NCBI GenBank assembly: GCA_013400155.1
Contig: VXBM01001209.1
Coordinates: 169,954-233,953 of the forward strand
DNA: 64,000 nt
Reading direction: 5' to 3'
Source of the DNA: Helopsaltes ochotensis
Lineage: Eukaryota; Chordata; Aves; Passeriformes; Locustellidae
Below the pieces are notes generated by a model. It worked only from the letters and a program-made list of their open reading frames with translations. It was not told the DNA's origin and made no database searches. Shown here piece by piece: positions 39,251 through 52,187 of this stretch. How positions within the stretch are numbered: the stretch's first letter is position 1; every line of letters starts with the position of its first letter. The position numbers and the translations under genes were made by a program.

Positions 39251-40280
39251 TTTAAATTGAACTTCAGAATTTTCTGCAAGTACTCAGCACAGCTCAATGC
39301 AGGACATGAGACAGCCTTTCAAGATAATGCCTTTTGGGCTAATTCCATTAACAAGCATCTAGGAGATACTGTGAAGAGATCCATCTGATCTGTTCCGCTG
39401 CCCAACACCATCTGCCCTTGCCTGACTGCAACAGCTGTCTTGGGCTGTCTCTAGGCAATTCTGCTACGCAATGATCCATCAGATACTTCCTCTCAGCATC
39501 CTGCCATGCTGAGGGATGGACAGCCTTCCTCCTTCTGCCGTGTTTCAGTAGTTTCTTTCAACACGTCAAATATCCTCCAGGGTACATCAAGTCACCTATT
39601 AATGCCTCAGTCCTAACACTGAGAAGGGATTTCCTGCAGCAGAGATGGTGTTTGCAATGTTCGATAAGCTTGCCATCCAAACTCACAACAGTCTGGCACT
39701 ACGCTTCTTAGGAAGGGGACCAATCCACTTCTGTGTGGGCACAGTGCCATCCTAACAGATGGGATGAATGAAGGCATTCATGAGCCTGTGCACACTACGG
39801 GCACCACATACCACTGCTCGAAACATGAGTCACAGCTCAGATCATCTGCTTAAATATTAGCAAAGGCACAGCTACTTATCCAGCCCTGTACTATCCACAA
39901 ATATTTCCAGTGCAGCTACACACAACATTTTAGAGGTATAATAACAGCTGAATATATACTTAGGCTAATTACATAAGAACATTTCATTCCATTTCCATCC
40001 CATTTTTTTAACCACATGTGCTTTTTAAGACATTACATCTTACTATAATAGGTCTGTGAGCACACAGTACCATCAAACCCTGCTATCCTTGCAAATATCA
40101 CAATTGTAAAGCAGAGCTGCACCAGATCATTAGCTCAAATGCCTCTGTAAAGCACACATTTGCTGCACAAAACCACAGTAACTACTCAGTAGGTTTTATT
40201 CTTGCCTCTGAATTGGAATTGAATCAACCTCCCAGTACACAGTATAGGAAGCACTCCACTGCATTGCATTGAAATGCATT

Positions 40281-40335
40281 TCTTATCTGAAATGCATTGC
40301 CCCAGTTGCATGAGGGCGATGCATTTCAGATAAGA
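40281..40335 (+). repeat. Compact inverted repeat, 22-bp arms, 11-nt loop
   Basis: Left arm 40281-40302 and right arm 40314-40335 are reverse complements except at one position (40298 T / 40318 G). That position becomes a G-U wobble in plus-strand RNA, so the RNA stem would be fully paired. The loop is 11 nt (40303-40313). Pairing stops abruptly on the outside. Neighbouring TGAAATGCATTTC is itself partly palindromic. It may be a small inverted duplication or a remnant of a miniature element. The stem is shorter than in a typical pri-miRNA. Confidence 0.85.
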
Positions 40336-43300
40336 TGTGTCAGAAGCAAAATCCTTTTATTACACTATGGATTCATCCCCATCAGGCAGTAACAACAGAT
40401 CTCTAAAGTTCTTTATGGAATACATATTTTACAGTGGGGTCATTTAGCCCCCTGAGAGATTTAACTGGAGATTGAGCAAACAGAACCTTCAAGATCATTC
40501 TGGCTTGACAAAAGTCTGCATACTTAGAATGTCTTTTATGGATATATCTTCAATTATTTTCCCTCCTTTTTTTTCCTTCCTCTGTTCATAAGGGAGATTT
40601 CAACAAATTATTGACAAGACACCCTGAATAGGTTTTTTTGAGGAATATAAACATCCATGTAATTTCCAAGAAACTGTCATATATTTCCTCCAATTTAAAG
40701 AGAAAAAGTGCTATGCCACAGATCCCACCAGCTCTGGAAATATTTATTTATAAGTGACTTGAACACATGGCCTGAAAATGCATTTATTCACCATAAATTC
40801 TAGCCTTTGCTTAAGGCTTACTAATGATCCGGCTTCACTGTTCTATTTCCTTTGGCCTAATGAATAGTATTCTAAAATCAAGTAATAAAAAATAACATGT
40901 AATCCACAATGGCTTTAAAAAGAGACATGCTTGTACTCTGCAGACAGATTTGATCAAAACAAATGAATTTTTATGCCCATCAAGGCCTATACAGTAGAGA
41001 AGAGCAATCCAGGACTTTTCCTAATAAAAGATAAAACTTTGTCACAAAACAGTTCATTAGCTTATGAGAGACATCAACTAGTGCCCCAGCTGAGCTGATT
41101 ATAAAGGCTAAGGGTTGAAGGGTACTCCAAGTGTCAATTCACAACCAACAAGAGAAAAGAGATACAAAGCAAGATGCACACTAGGTCTACACCCTCTTTG
41201 TGGAAAAACAAAACATAAAAACAAGTATTCCTAAAAGGACTAGGCCTCTACCCCAGGCTGCTGTAGGAACCCTCTGAGGAACTGAGGAGAAACAGAAATC
41301 ACCTTGAAAGAAACACTGGACTATCAGGTATGTCCTCTGCATCTACTTCCAAACACAGAGATCGTGCTTAGCTTTTCAGTGTAACAGGATTAACTATTTA
41401 ACTTCAGCTGAAAACTTCTCAAATACGAAGAGATATTTCAGTGGTACTGGCCCAGGGAGTGGTGATGCTAAACAGGTAAAGCATGATCATCAGGAAGTGT
41501 GAGGTCTCCCAGTCTAAGGGGCTATAAGCACTGAGGTGCTGGAAGTGGAAAGTCCTTAGGGACAAATGTTTGTCCAAGAAAGTGTTTTCTTGACTACTGC
41601 TGGTTATTGGATGCTTCTCTAGAAGCAGTACAAGAGAGGGAGAGGGCCTGAGGCTCAGAAGTTCCATTGAGACCATGCCTCAGTGTAGCACAATAAAAAA
41701 TTTACCTAACACTGAAAAATCCAGGCTGAAAAAAAATCTATTAGTTTTAACCATGCCCCATGTAAGGCAAAAGAGAAAATAAAGTCTGAATTGCACACTA
41801 TGCTTTCCCTGTTCTCACGCAAGTGTACTTCCAACTCACCAGTACCATAAAGCAAAAAAAGCACATAGTTTTCAGAGGGTCCAAAAAGTAATGAGCTTGG
41901 TTGGCCCAACTGACTTACCCATCTGCTTTGATGTGCCAACTATTTGTCTTTGGCAGATGTCTATCCCTCACACATACGTTGGATCCCTCCTCCCAGCCTC
42001 ACAGTCTTTAATACAGTTACCCTAAAAGCAGCCTGAACAGCTCAGAAGTCAGTCCCTGAGGACTTGGGAGTTGGCTCATCTCAGCAATTCAGACACTTGA
42101 ACTGGCCAGATGTGGACTTGGCTGGATGTCTGAAATTTCCACTGAAATCACGACACTGCCTCAGAAAGTTTTAAAATGTGTTCAAACAAGATGCTGTAAA
42201 AACAACAAGAACTGTTGTGTCTGAAAATTTAAAGCCTACCAGAATAATCTACCTAACTGTGTACAGTGCAAAATGCTTTTCCTGACCCACAGGACACAGA
42301 TGACCAACCACAGCCTGAAAGCACAAAATTAATACATAGTAATTGATCTGATTTTAAAGATACTTAGGGGTTAGTAAGGGAGTCAGTAGGGAAGTCAGGA
42401 GCTGTTGACTTCACTGAAAGGCAACTATCCAAATATTTTAAAAATATCTGTCTTCCTGTCTTCAAAAAGAGTGCTAAGAGCAGTGTACATAGCAACTGAT
42501 GCTCTGCACTCTTTTCATTTGATGTTTTTTAAACTTATACAAAAAGGTCTTCAATTACTTTCCAGTTAAATACTGAAAGATACATGAAAATGTGGGTTTC
42601 CTGATGAAGCAAATGGTCAGGTTTTGAGTGAAGGTTACTAGACATGATCTGTCAGCAGCAGCACCAAAAGCAAAGATGAGCAGACGGGGCATTCAGGGCT
42701 CCAGCTTTATGCACACTTTAGGCTGAGAAGAGAAGCACAAGTGAAATACAGAGAAGAAGCTGAGCTCCTTAATCATTCAAAGCTTCTATTTTCATAGTTT
42801 GCATTACATTCAAAAAACATAATTCAAAATTAATAGAAATAATTTCATCAGGACGTTTTATCTCAGCAGTGTATAGGCACACCAAAAATTGTTCATGCTG
42901 ATGCAAAATTTAAAAGTGGAAAATCAAAGGAAGCTGCAAAGTCAAAATATCTTCTAAAATATTTGCTTCTTCCGCCAGTAAACTTTTATAATCCAATTGC
43001 TTCTTTCATCTGTTCAGATATATTTTCTGCCATGTGACATGCCACTTGGGTAAATCACAACAGTCAACTGAATGTCCTAGTTTACCTACTTTATATGTGA
43101 AAAAAAACCCCTAAACTTACTTATTGGGTGCATTACTATCTTCTTTTCTTATAATCAAAGAAGCAGAAAGAGAAGCATTTTAACAAACTGAACCATATAT
43201 AATGAAAAAACTCTGACATCTCTTCAGCCTATTCATTTGCCAAACCACTGACACATTTTAATAATAGTTTTAAGGATATGTATTTTCATTATTTTATTAA

Positions 43301-45954
43301 AACCAAGGAAAATCCAAAAATTAATTTTAAGACCACATCTGTCATTTTAGGAAAATGGAATCTTTTAAAAACATAATGTAAAGTAGTCTATATTAAAATA
43401 AATCTTGCAAGAGCTGCAGCTAAATCAAGACATAATAGATTAAATTATTCAGAGCAATTTGTCAAGTATACTTAATACAAAACCCAGGTCATAAAAGAGA
43501 ATCACACAGACTCTTTATCTTGTTACACTATAGCTGAAATCCCTACAAATATACAGTGTAAGGTGGGGAGGGGGTGTGGTATTTGAGTGTTTCCAAATAG
43601 TGACTACTACCTGGAGAAAAGAAAACATGCAGTATTTAGAGCTCCAAAAATACTTATCTCCTTGTCTTAATCTATCAAAGTCACAGACGTATTTGACACA
43701 AATTTTGTGAGGAAAAAAAGCTATCTGATGGTTTAGGTTTTTCAGAAATACCTCCTCCCTTGCTGTACATGCCCTCTCTGAACTACATGTTGGCAGGTTC
43801 ATGAGTCAAGGTAGGAATTTCATTCACATCAACTATTAAGATGATTATTTGGAAAAGGTAATGGGGACAGATCAGGACTTTGAAATACCCTGCTAAACCA
43901 CAGCAAAGAGCAGGACAAAACTGTCTGCTCTCCTCCTGAGGACAATTTTTGTTGGTATTTATTCTGACAACAAGCAATTTAGAAAAGCTCTCTCTACAAA
44001 ATACCAACCGGACATCTCAATCCAGCCGGTGCTGATTAGTTTACTGCAGACATCTCTGCTGGAACTATTGACTTTTCATTTTCAGCTTATGCACCTGTAG
44101 CAACAGCAGCAGTGGGCACAAGCCAGAGACCACGGCGTGACCAGCCTCCAGAAGAGGTGCTGGGAACACTCCATTTCCTAATGTTCCCTAACAAAGACTG
44201 GATGTCTGTCTGGTAAATCTGCTTTAGGTAAACTGAAGCTACCGGTAATTGGATGAATTGCAAAAATGAGTGACATACTCTGTTGGCATGATCTACATTA
44301 ATCTTCAATCTACACTAATCATATCAAGCAAATTATGTTATTAGCATAATTAATTCATTATGGGTAATTAATAAAGTCCAGAAGAAACCAGCCACATCTG
44401 CAAACTCAAAATTCACTCCACAGTAGAAACTATGGAACTAGGAATGAAACACTATTTTTCTTCCTAGTAGGAAGACATGCTTCTAGTTCTTAATTACATG
44501 AATATGAACATTTTTACCTTCCAAAAGAACAGTTTGGACAGTTTGCTTGACTAAGAGGGCCAGAGTGCTTATACCTTTTTGGTCTAGTCAAAATAATAAA
44601 AAAAAAGTTTAATAGAAATCTCTGCACAAAAAGTATTTTTACAGTGTTGAGTAGATATTGAAAATTATTATAACTGAGAAATTAAAACAAATTTAGCAAA
44701 ATAAATTTCTATATTCAAGATGATCAGGCTGTTCTGTCATTTTTTTTCAGTCACATATGCCACCCAGGTGATTTTTAAAGAACAGCATATAATTAATCAC
44801 ATGCTTGTATAAATATTTGAATACCTATACACTTAAATGCAGAAATAGATTTGGTGCATGTCTTGTGATTACTTTTTTGCCTGTAAAATCATGATTCTCT
44901 TTCAAAAGTTAGTTACTTTTCATGCACACATTGATTCTAAAGCACATTGATTTGAAAATAGCAGCATAATTTGAGTCTATCTGTGCCAATGTTTTATGTT
45001 CTGTGCAAAGGAACACAGATCAGTATCAGTCTCCTGCAATCCTAAGCACCTCTGAAGTACACTTTATTGCAGAACAATTCACAGGGCATCTCCATGAGCC
45101 ATAAAACACTCCTTCACGCAGCATGTGAGAGTGTCTTACTCTCTACATTCACTCTCCTCACCATATTCAACTAGGGTGGTTTGACATTATAATGCAGCTT
45201 TTTCTATCAGGACTAGGAATCTGGAGCAGACATTCTACACACCTGAGCCAGGAATGACAAGTGAAACATTAAATTCCAAGACAGTCAGCCCAAGCCCCCT
45301 CTGGATTCAATGGGGAGCACTGTAGCAGAGGGCAAAGCACATCATCCTTCTACAGGCACCTGGGTGCTGTCCTCCAGAGGTGCCTACTTTCCTCCACAGC
45401 TCATGGTTAAATGTGATATTCTGAGTTAAAATAAATTAAAAACAAATTAAAACATAATAAAAAAATTCCCTGCACTACAAATAGCCACTTCAAAGTTTTA
45501 CTCAGATTTTTCGGTACTCCCTCTTTCTCAAGTGCAGGCAGCAGCTAGTAACCTATCAGACCATGTAAAGCCTATCCATCAACTCTGATATACTAGAGAA
45601 AAGAACGAGCTGGAAAAACCATCAGAACTATTTAGCCTAATTTAATATTTATTGCTATTTTAAGATGGGTGTCTCGAAGGATGCAAGGATGTTTAGAACA
45701 TTGAATTGATTTGGAATGAAATTGCCCTAGAACAAAAGTTCTGTTTCATAGATTTTAAGGCAACTCTTGAAAAATGAAGAAACACAGAAATAAGATGGTA
45801 TAGAAAGTAACAGAGACATTAGCACATTGAGGGCCATGTTCTTAATAGACAGGTGACATTTCCATTAGAGAAGAAAAATTCTAGAGTCCTAAAATGGAAA
45901 GCACTGATCTCAAGATTAAGCATAAAAGCTGTCATGGAGCAATCTCAAGCAATG

Positions 45955-46930
45955 TGTCAGCACCAGAGCTGGATGGACTGAGAGGAGCTTGAGAAAAACT
46001 CTTCATTACATGTCGGAACCCAGGACATCCCTCTGGCTGCCCTGGATGGTCCAAGACCCTGGCAGGGGGGTTGGAGACTCCGGCACAGAGCCCAAACTGA
46101 TAGTGTTTTCAATCTCAGTCCATGGGAGAAATTACCAACCTTGTATGAAGAATTACAAGCCATGAGAGTTTGATATGAATAGTAGTTAGTTTATCACAGA
46201 GTGTGAATGTAGGATTTGGGATTTTAGAATGGGGGCTTGAAGAGGCAAGATGGAGGAATTTGGGTGTGTCCTTGTCCTCCCTGTTCTTCTTGTCCACCGT
46301 CTTCTGCTGTGGTGGTAGCACAAAGGGATTAGGTCAGAGTAGAAGTGACCTGTCTAACATAGATAGTAGGTATTGGTGATTAATTGTAAATAAAGAATAC
46401 ATAGTGGGTAGTATAAAGAGCTGAGACCACCCGATCTGGGAGGGGTTGAGGAGTTGGCTCTTGCCCGCTTGCACCGCAGCAAGAACCTTGGCAGGGCACA
46501 GAAAAAATGTATAGATAAGAAATAATAAACAACTTTGAGAAACCTGAGCTGATGAATCTCGACCTCTTCTTCTGCTTCTGGCATGGGGCCTGCAAGGAAA
46601 AAGACTCTTAACCAACACATCTCAGGGACACCAACCCGAGAATTACAGACCTCAGAAGAATAAGAGTTTGAGAACAACATACTCGACTCTGAAAGAGCAG
46701 TCTTCAAAAGCTTCAACACGTGTAGGTGGCAACCAACTAAACACAACAACTCAGAACAGAAATCTCCCCTTGGAAACACTGCATGGAAAAGTAGGAGAGA
46801 TGAATCTTGAAGCAGATTTTCAGAAGTTAAGGGCAGACTTGAAAAACTTCAAAGAATCTGCGGCGGTCACTGCACAGTTGATCAGAAGTCTGAAGTACAA
46901 TGATGCCGGAAAGAGAGGAATCAGGTTGCA
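45955..46930 (+). mobile_element. LTR-containing element (plus strand), probable truncated ERV
   Basis: 45955-46617 has the layout of a plus-strand LTR. It begins TGTCAGCACC, has TATAAAG at 46412-46418 and AATAAA at 46524-46529, and a T/C-rich U5-like end closes with ACCAACA about 90 bp after the signal. The sequence after it does not repeat the left flank, so it is not a simple solo LTR. A candidate right boundary is CA at 46930 followed by CAATG (46931-46935), which copies CAATG at 45950-45954. The roughly 310 bp between U5 and this point are open in one frame (see the next entry). No second LTR, pol or env was recognised. Confidence 0.6.
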
Positions 46931-46943
46931 CAATGTGAAATGA
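46548..46943 (+). other. Open frame of unknown origin downstream of the LTR
   Basis: An uninterrupted frame of about 131 codons with no ATG at its front. It runs from U5 of the plus-strand LTR to TGA at 46941-46943. Its second half contains MNLEADFQKLRADLKNFKES, which is charged, probably helical and coiled-coil-like. I recognise no retroviral or host domain. It may be a leader or gag remnant, part of a non-autonomous element, or chance. Expression is not suggested by anything in the sequence beyond the LTR promoter. Confidence 0.25.
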
Positions 46944-49900
46944 TTGACTGAGAGAAACTAAGGGTAGTAAATTCTCCTCCTCTTGGAAACAAAATTTCAC
47001 GACACCTCAACAATCTGTACAGCTGCTCATGATCTGAACAATCAGCAACAGTAAAATCCCTAAGGAATAACAGGCATGTCTCACTTCCAAATATTGCATT
47101 TTCATATTGCATTTTCTAGCCTTTGCATACATTCAGAAAATGCATACATTTTCCAGAAAACTGTATTACCAAATACACTTATTGATGAATTCTTAATTGA
47201 TTGTGTTTGACGTGGGCAATTTCTTTTTCAAAAAGAGACACCACAAAATCATTTGAGATGTAAGGTTGCATTAGACAAGCATATATTTGATATTTAATGT
47301 CTTTTTCAGTTATCATTAAAAACTTGAATAATTTTCTTCACATGATATGAAGTCTTTTCAGGTCCTAAAGATTTGAACTCAGAACAACCCTAGGATTTGT
47401 AGTTTGTTTTGCTGTACTATGCTCCCTCTGTAACTTAGGGTTTGTTTAATGAGATTGTAACTGCCATTTATTTCAAACATGTACATTAACTACAGAAATT
47501 TATTGTGAATAAAGAAAAAACTTCAGGGGAGCAATTTTTTTATTATTTTGAAAATTTAATAGGATTAAACAAAACAACACACCTGTCTGCAGTGCAATAA
47601 CTTGCAGGTTTCTGAGGAAAGCTCTTGACAGTGAATGATTTAACCTGGAAAACAACCAAATTCGAGCTACGTTTTTCCAGTGACAACAGTTGAGGCCCAT
47701 ATGCTACTTTCTGCTCACATCTAAAAATAACTTAACCATTCCCTGATGCAGTTGTAAAGCCAGATCATTCCATTTTAACCAATACATAATCTAACCAATG
47801 GGTACAACACCTTTCCTACTGCTCTGTAGTTGGATTAATATTTGTGCTTACACCCATTTAGTACTGCTTAAAGGAGCAATGTGAAATGGAGCAGTATCAG
47901 CACAACAAGCTGAACAGCTCCCAGGCTATGGCATCCTAGAGACAAATCAGTAAAACTTTCTTCAAGGTGGTACAAGTTTGTATCTTCTGAGCCAGAGAGG
48001 CAAACAGGACCCAAGTGAAATGTCCAGAAGGAAAATATTAACAAGAGGGATATTGAATAAAAATGCTGTCTATAGGCTGGGGGTTTTACCACCTTTATTT
48101 GGTAAGAAAGTGAAAATTGCATAGTATACTTGAAGAAAGAGTTCAAGTCTGCAGCTATGGTGAAGGAAGGCATTTTCCCATGCAGACAAACTAGGCAGAT
48201 GATAAGCACAAATCCTTCTCTCTCCAGGACATCCAGCTGCCTAAGCAAGCAAAGCAGGCATGCTGGTGTCTGTGTTGTCCCTGACTGAGCACACATCCCT
48301 CTCATGTAAAGAGTACCTCACTTGACCTCAAGGCACCAAAATTGAGCACTGCAATCTGTGAATGTAATGCTTACCCAATGGTAAATTGAGTGCTTAAAAG
48401 ATTTGCCATGATAAAATTGAAGTTGTATGAGGAAACATGTTCCCAACTAATGGCTAAATTATTCCAGAACCTTTGGTCTCCTCCTTTGAGAGACACCAAC
48501 CAAAATACCTATAACCAGTACCTGCTGGTTCCCCCCTGTTGCTGCAGCTGCAAAAATAAGGCATTAGAAATAACAGCCTTCCCAGAGAAGATTACTTATT
48601 TGCATTCCTGGCACAGTTCACTTGCACAGTCCACAAAATGCATTCATTAACAGATAACAAAACAGCAGAAGGAGGTTTTCTTCAAATGTTCCACTCTTTC
48701 CTGAGCACAGGGGGAGTCCTCCAAACATTTCACTGATTTATCAAAGAAAAGGCCCACCTTCTAGCAAGAGAGACATATTCCACTGCATTTTGTTGCTAGG
48801 CAGTCCTCTGCATTTAACTGCAATTATTTATTTATGTGAACTTCCTTTTCCACCCTCTCAAGATACTTGTGGTGTTGAATAAACAGCTGTACAATAAAAA
48901 CAGCATAAAAGCAGAAGGGCAAAATATTTAAGAGCAAAATTAACAGTTGTCACCAGAACTAAGAATGAGATGGCAAGGAGAAACCAAAATAACTGGCAGG
49001 GGGCCAGGAAGAAACACAACCATTTTTTAAAAGAGAAGTCAAGCTGCTAAGATAGATAGAGATAACAAGATAAACCAACCAATTGGTGAGACCTCATATG
49101 TGACTCAACATTTCAAGACTCATATTTAGTTGAGGTGCTGTAAGTACTCAAAAGGCCATGACCTTCATTTTCTCCAAGGTTCTTGAACATTTACTATATA
49201 TAACGCAAGTATTTATGATTTAAAACAAATCCATTCAGGCAGATTTTGACAGGATTGCTTGTGACACATCTGAGAAAAATGCACTACTTTGAAGAGTCTG
49301 AGGAAATCATGCCACAAAATTTCATCTACTTTAGGAAAGATACATATGGAGGGTAAAAAACCATTTCTTTGAACTTGCTTAGATAACTCAAGATAACTCA
49401 AAATCCCAAGAATATCTGCTGTGCTCTCTAGACCAATAGAGCACTCAGTGTTTAGCAACAGGAACTTCTCTGTGCTCTATACAATTTTCTCTCTCTTTCA
49501 CTCTGAGTGCTTTAAACTTTTTTTCAAATTTTCCTGTTTTCTAATGTATTTCTTAATTATTTAAGACTAAACGTTACTTGAAGATAGATCAAGGTTCCAA
49601 ACTTTTTCTTACATTTGTTGAGAGTAACAGAGAATTTTTCTCCCCTTTACTGTCTTCTCAAGAATTCATTCTGTCAATGTCCTTGTTTAATCTGATCCAT
49701 TATTATTATTATTACTACTATTAACAGTTACTATTAACAGTAACACATCCTAATTATGGTATCAGATATAATTAGTTATCTATCAGTTTCACATCTACAA
49801 GTTCTTGATCACATCTGATGTCTGCTATACACACTGAAGAGTCAAACCAGAAATGGGTGCCTTGCACAACATTTGATATGAAAGGCTTTCGATGTTATCA

Positions 49901-52151
49901 GGTTAACCTTATTCATAGACACTTGTGAAAAATATACTAGAGGTTCCCTTTTCAAATGTAGTAAGCACTGATGTTCCTTAATCTAAACAGAAAAGATATC
50001 CTGCCTTATGATTTGTTAATCCCACAACCAACAGCAGGAATTACAGCTCATAATAAAGACATCTCAGCTCAGGATCAAAACAGATCGAGTTTCTTGTCCT
50101 GCAAATCTAGTAAATTGGAATGTGTTTTGGTTCCAGAAAAGTTACATGAAGAGCAGCTAAAAGATAATTTTTTAAAAAATGTATTCTTGGTGACATCTGA
50201 AATTGGCAAATACCTTACTGTTGTCAATAATTAACTTATGAATCTTGCTTAAGACTTACATGGTAAGTGTTTAGTGTATGTCTCTCATTCAACCCTCCCA
50301 ACTCATGCGGGTGCCAAACTCTGTAACATCTAACTCCATTCTGAGCCCACTTCAGCTGGTAATGAGTAGGATCCAGTCTTGCTGGCAAGGCCAAACCAAG
50401 GGATTGAGTGACCCTGGACCATGGAAAAGCAGTTTTAAATCCCTGGTTAGTTTGAGAGAGTCTAAAGTCCCTTTTGTGTAAAGGCATGCCCCCCGTGAGG
50501 CAGCTCAGGGATCTGGAGCTGGCCTGGTTTCAACCCACGCCGAGAGCTGCTCCAGTTTACGTGGAAGGCTTGGATGCATTCACTGGCACAGTCTGTACCT
50601 TATGAGCTCAGTTCAGGCCCCTAAACATGGACAGATTCAACACCGTGTCTATTCAGAAGAGGACAGAAATATTCATTTAAGTAGAACTGGGACCTCTTCC
50701 TGCTGCTGCCCCTTCACATTGCCAGCTTTTCCACTGTTCCCTCTGTTACCTTAAATCCCTCAGACTGATGCTTTTTACTAAGCACAATGAATTTTCTTCT
50801 ACTGTTTCCAGCTGCTTTGTTTATCATCTAATGCATGTCTTCTCATACAAGTTGAGTGCAGCTCCACAGAAATTAGTAGAACAGTTTCACATGGAACCAG
50901 TATTAGCCTTTTTATATTACTATTTTTATGGCCTAATCTTTTCAAGCATAACTCAAATATTCTCAGATATTTCTCATAAAGTACCTATACTCTCTAGAAG
51001 TATAAAAACAGTTGCATGCTACCAGTCCTCTGAAGAGATGAGAAAATCACCATTAACTGTGTCCTTGCTCACACCTTTAATAAAATATTTTTAAACAGTT
51101 TCACTGGTGGTATTATTAGTAACAGTCATTTGTAATGTGATTCTTACTCATTGATCAGGACCCTGCTATGCACGGCAGAACAATGCTAAGCATCCCTCTA
51201 CCAAAGGGTTCATAATTTAAATATGAGATGAGAAACCACACATCAATACAGAGGAAGCAAAAGGAAAGAATAAAAGATTTATCTTCCACAATTATGTAAG
51301 TGGTGTTTTAGGAAAGGAGAAGAAAGCTTGCAAGGAGTAGTGAGAAATAACTGTTTGCAAGCAGAGAACAAGCATTTTATAAATATCTTCTATAACATGT
51401 AGTTGTGACAATAAGAGTCCTGACTGTATTAAGGTACAAGATGTCATTTGTGTCTTGTTTTCATTTTTATACTGTTTGGTTGCTCAATTTTGGATTAATT
51501 TTCCAATTTCTGTATTAGACTTTTTGCTGTGTTTTCATTCTCGGGGAAGTTCTCTATTCTATTTTTCACTATCATTCTTTTCCTTTTCTCTTTACATTGC
51601 TTTTACTGATTAAACTACATGCAATAAGGCTCTGTCATCCTGGTTTGTTTAAAATATTAACATCAAATAGTAATGAAAATTGTGAATGACTGATATAATT
51701 TAATTTTGATAAATTATCATGTAACGATATGTAAGAGACCTGTATAAAATGTTATTTTCTTCCACTTACAACCTTTTGTGCAATGAAAGATTCATTTCAT
51801 CCTTTTATTTTCTGTAGGTATTTTGTCCATAACTATTATTTTGGAATACCTTTGAATTTTTTTACCTTGGAAAACCTGCCATCCATTTCTGACAAAAGCT
51901 TTGATCAAATTGACATATTTCTCTTTGCTGCTTTTTTTTTCCCATCGAAAATGTGCAGAACTTACTGCACAGCATCACGCCACTAAAAGAATTTTTTTCT
52001 GGATTCAGATTTCAGAGAGATCAGCAAATGGATACTGTATATTGCTTATGAAGGACATGATATTTCCTAATAGCTTCCTCAAAACTTGCATATATTTGCA
52101 GATCTGTGTTTAGTCCCACAAAGGCAGAAAATCTAGAAATTAAAAACTTTG

Positions 52152-52187
52152 TATAAAACACTGTTTCAGAAAACAGTGCTTTTTATA
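52152..52187. repeat. Small imperfect hairpin
   Basis: TATAAAACACTGTTT (52152-52166) pairs with AAACAGTGCTTTTTATA (52171-52187), with a 4-nt loop and a small bulge. No associated gene was seen. Confidence 0.75.

Noticed and set aside
46354..46779. 141-codon minus-strand ORF over the LTR
   Set aside because: It is antisense to the LTR-like unit, whose TATA and AATAAA are on the plus strand; no domain recognised.
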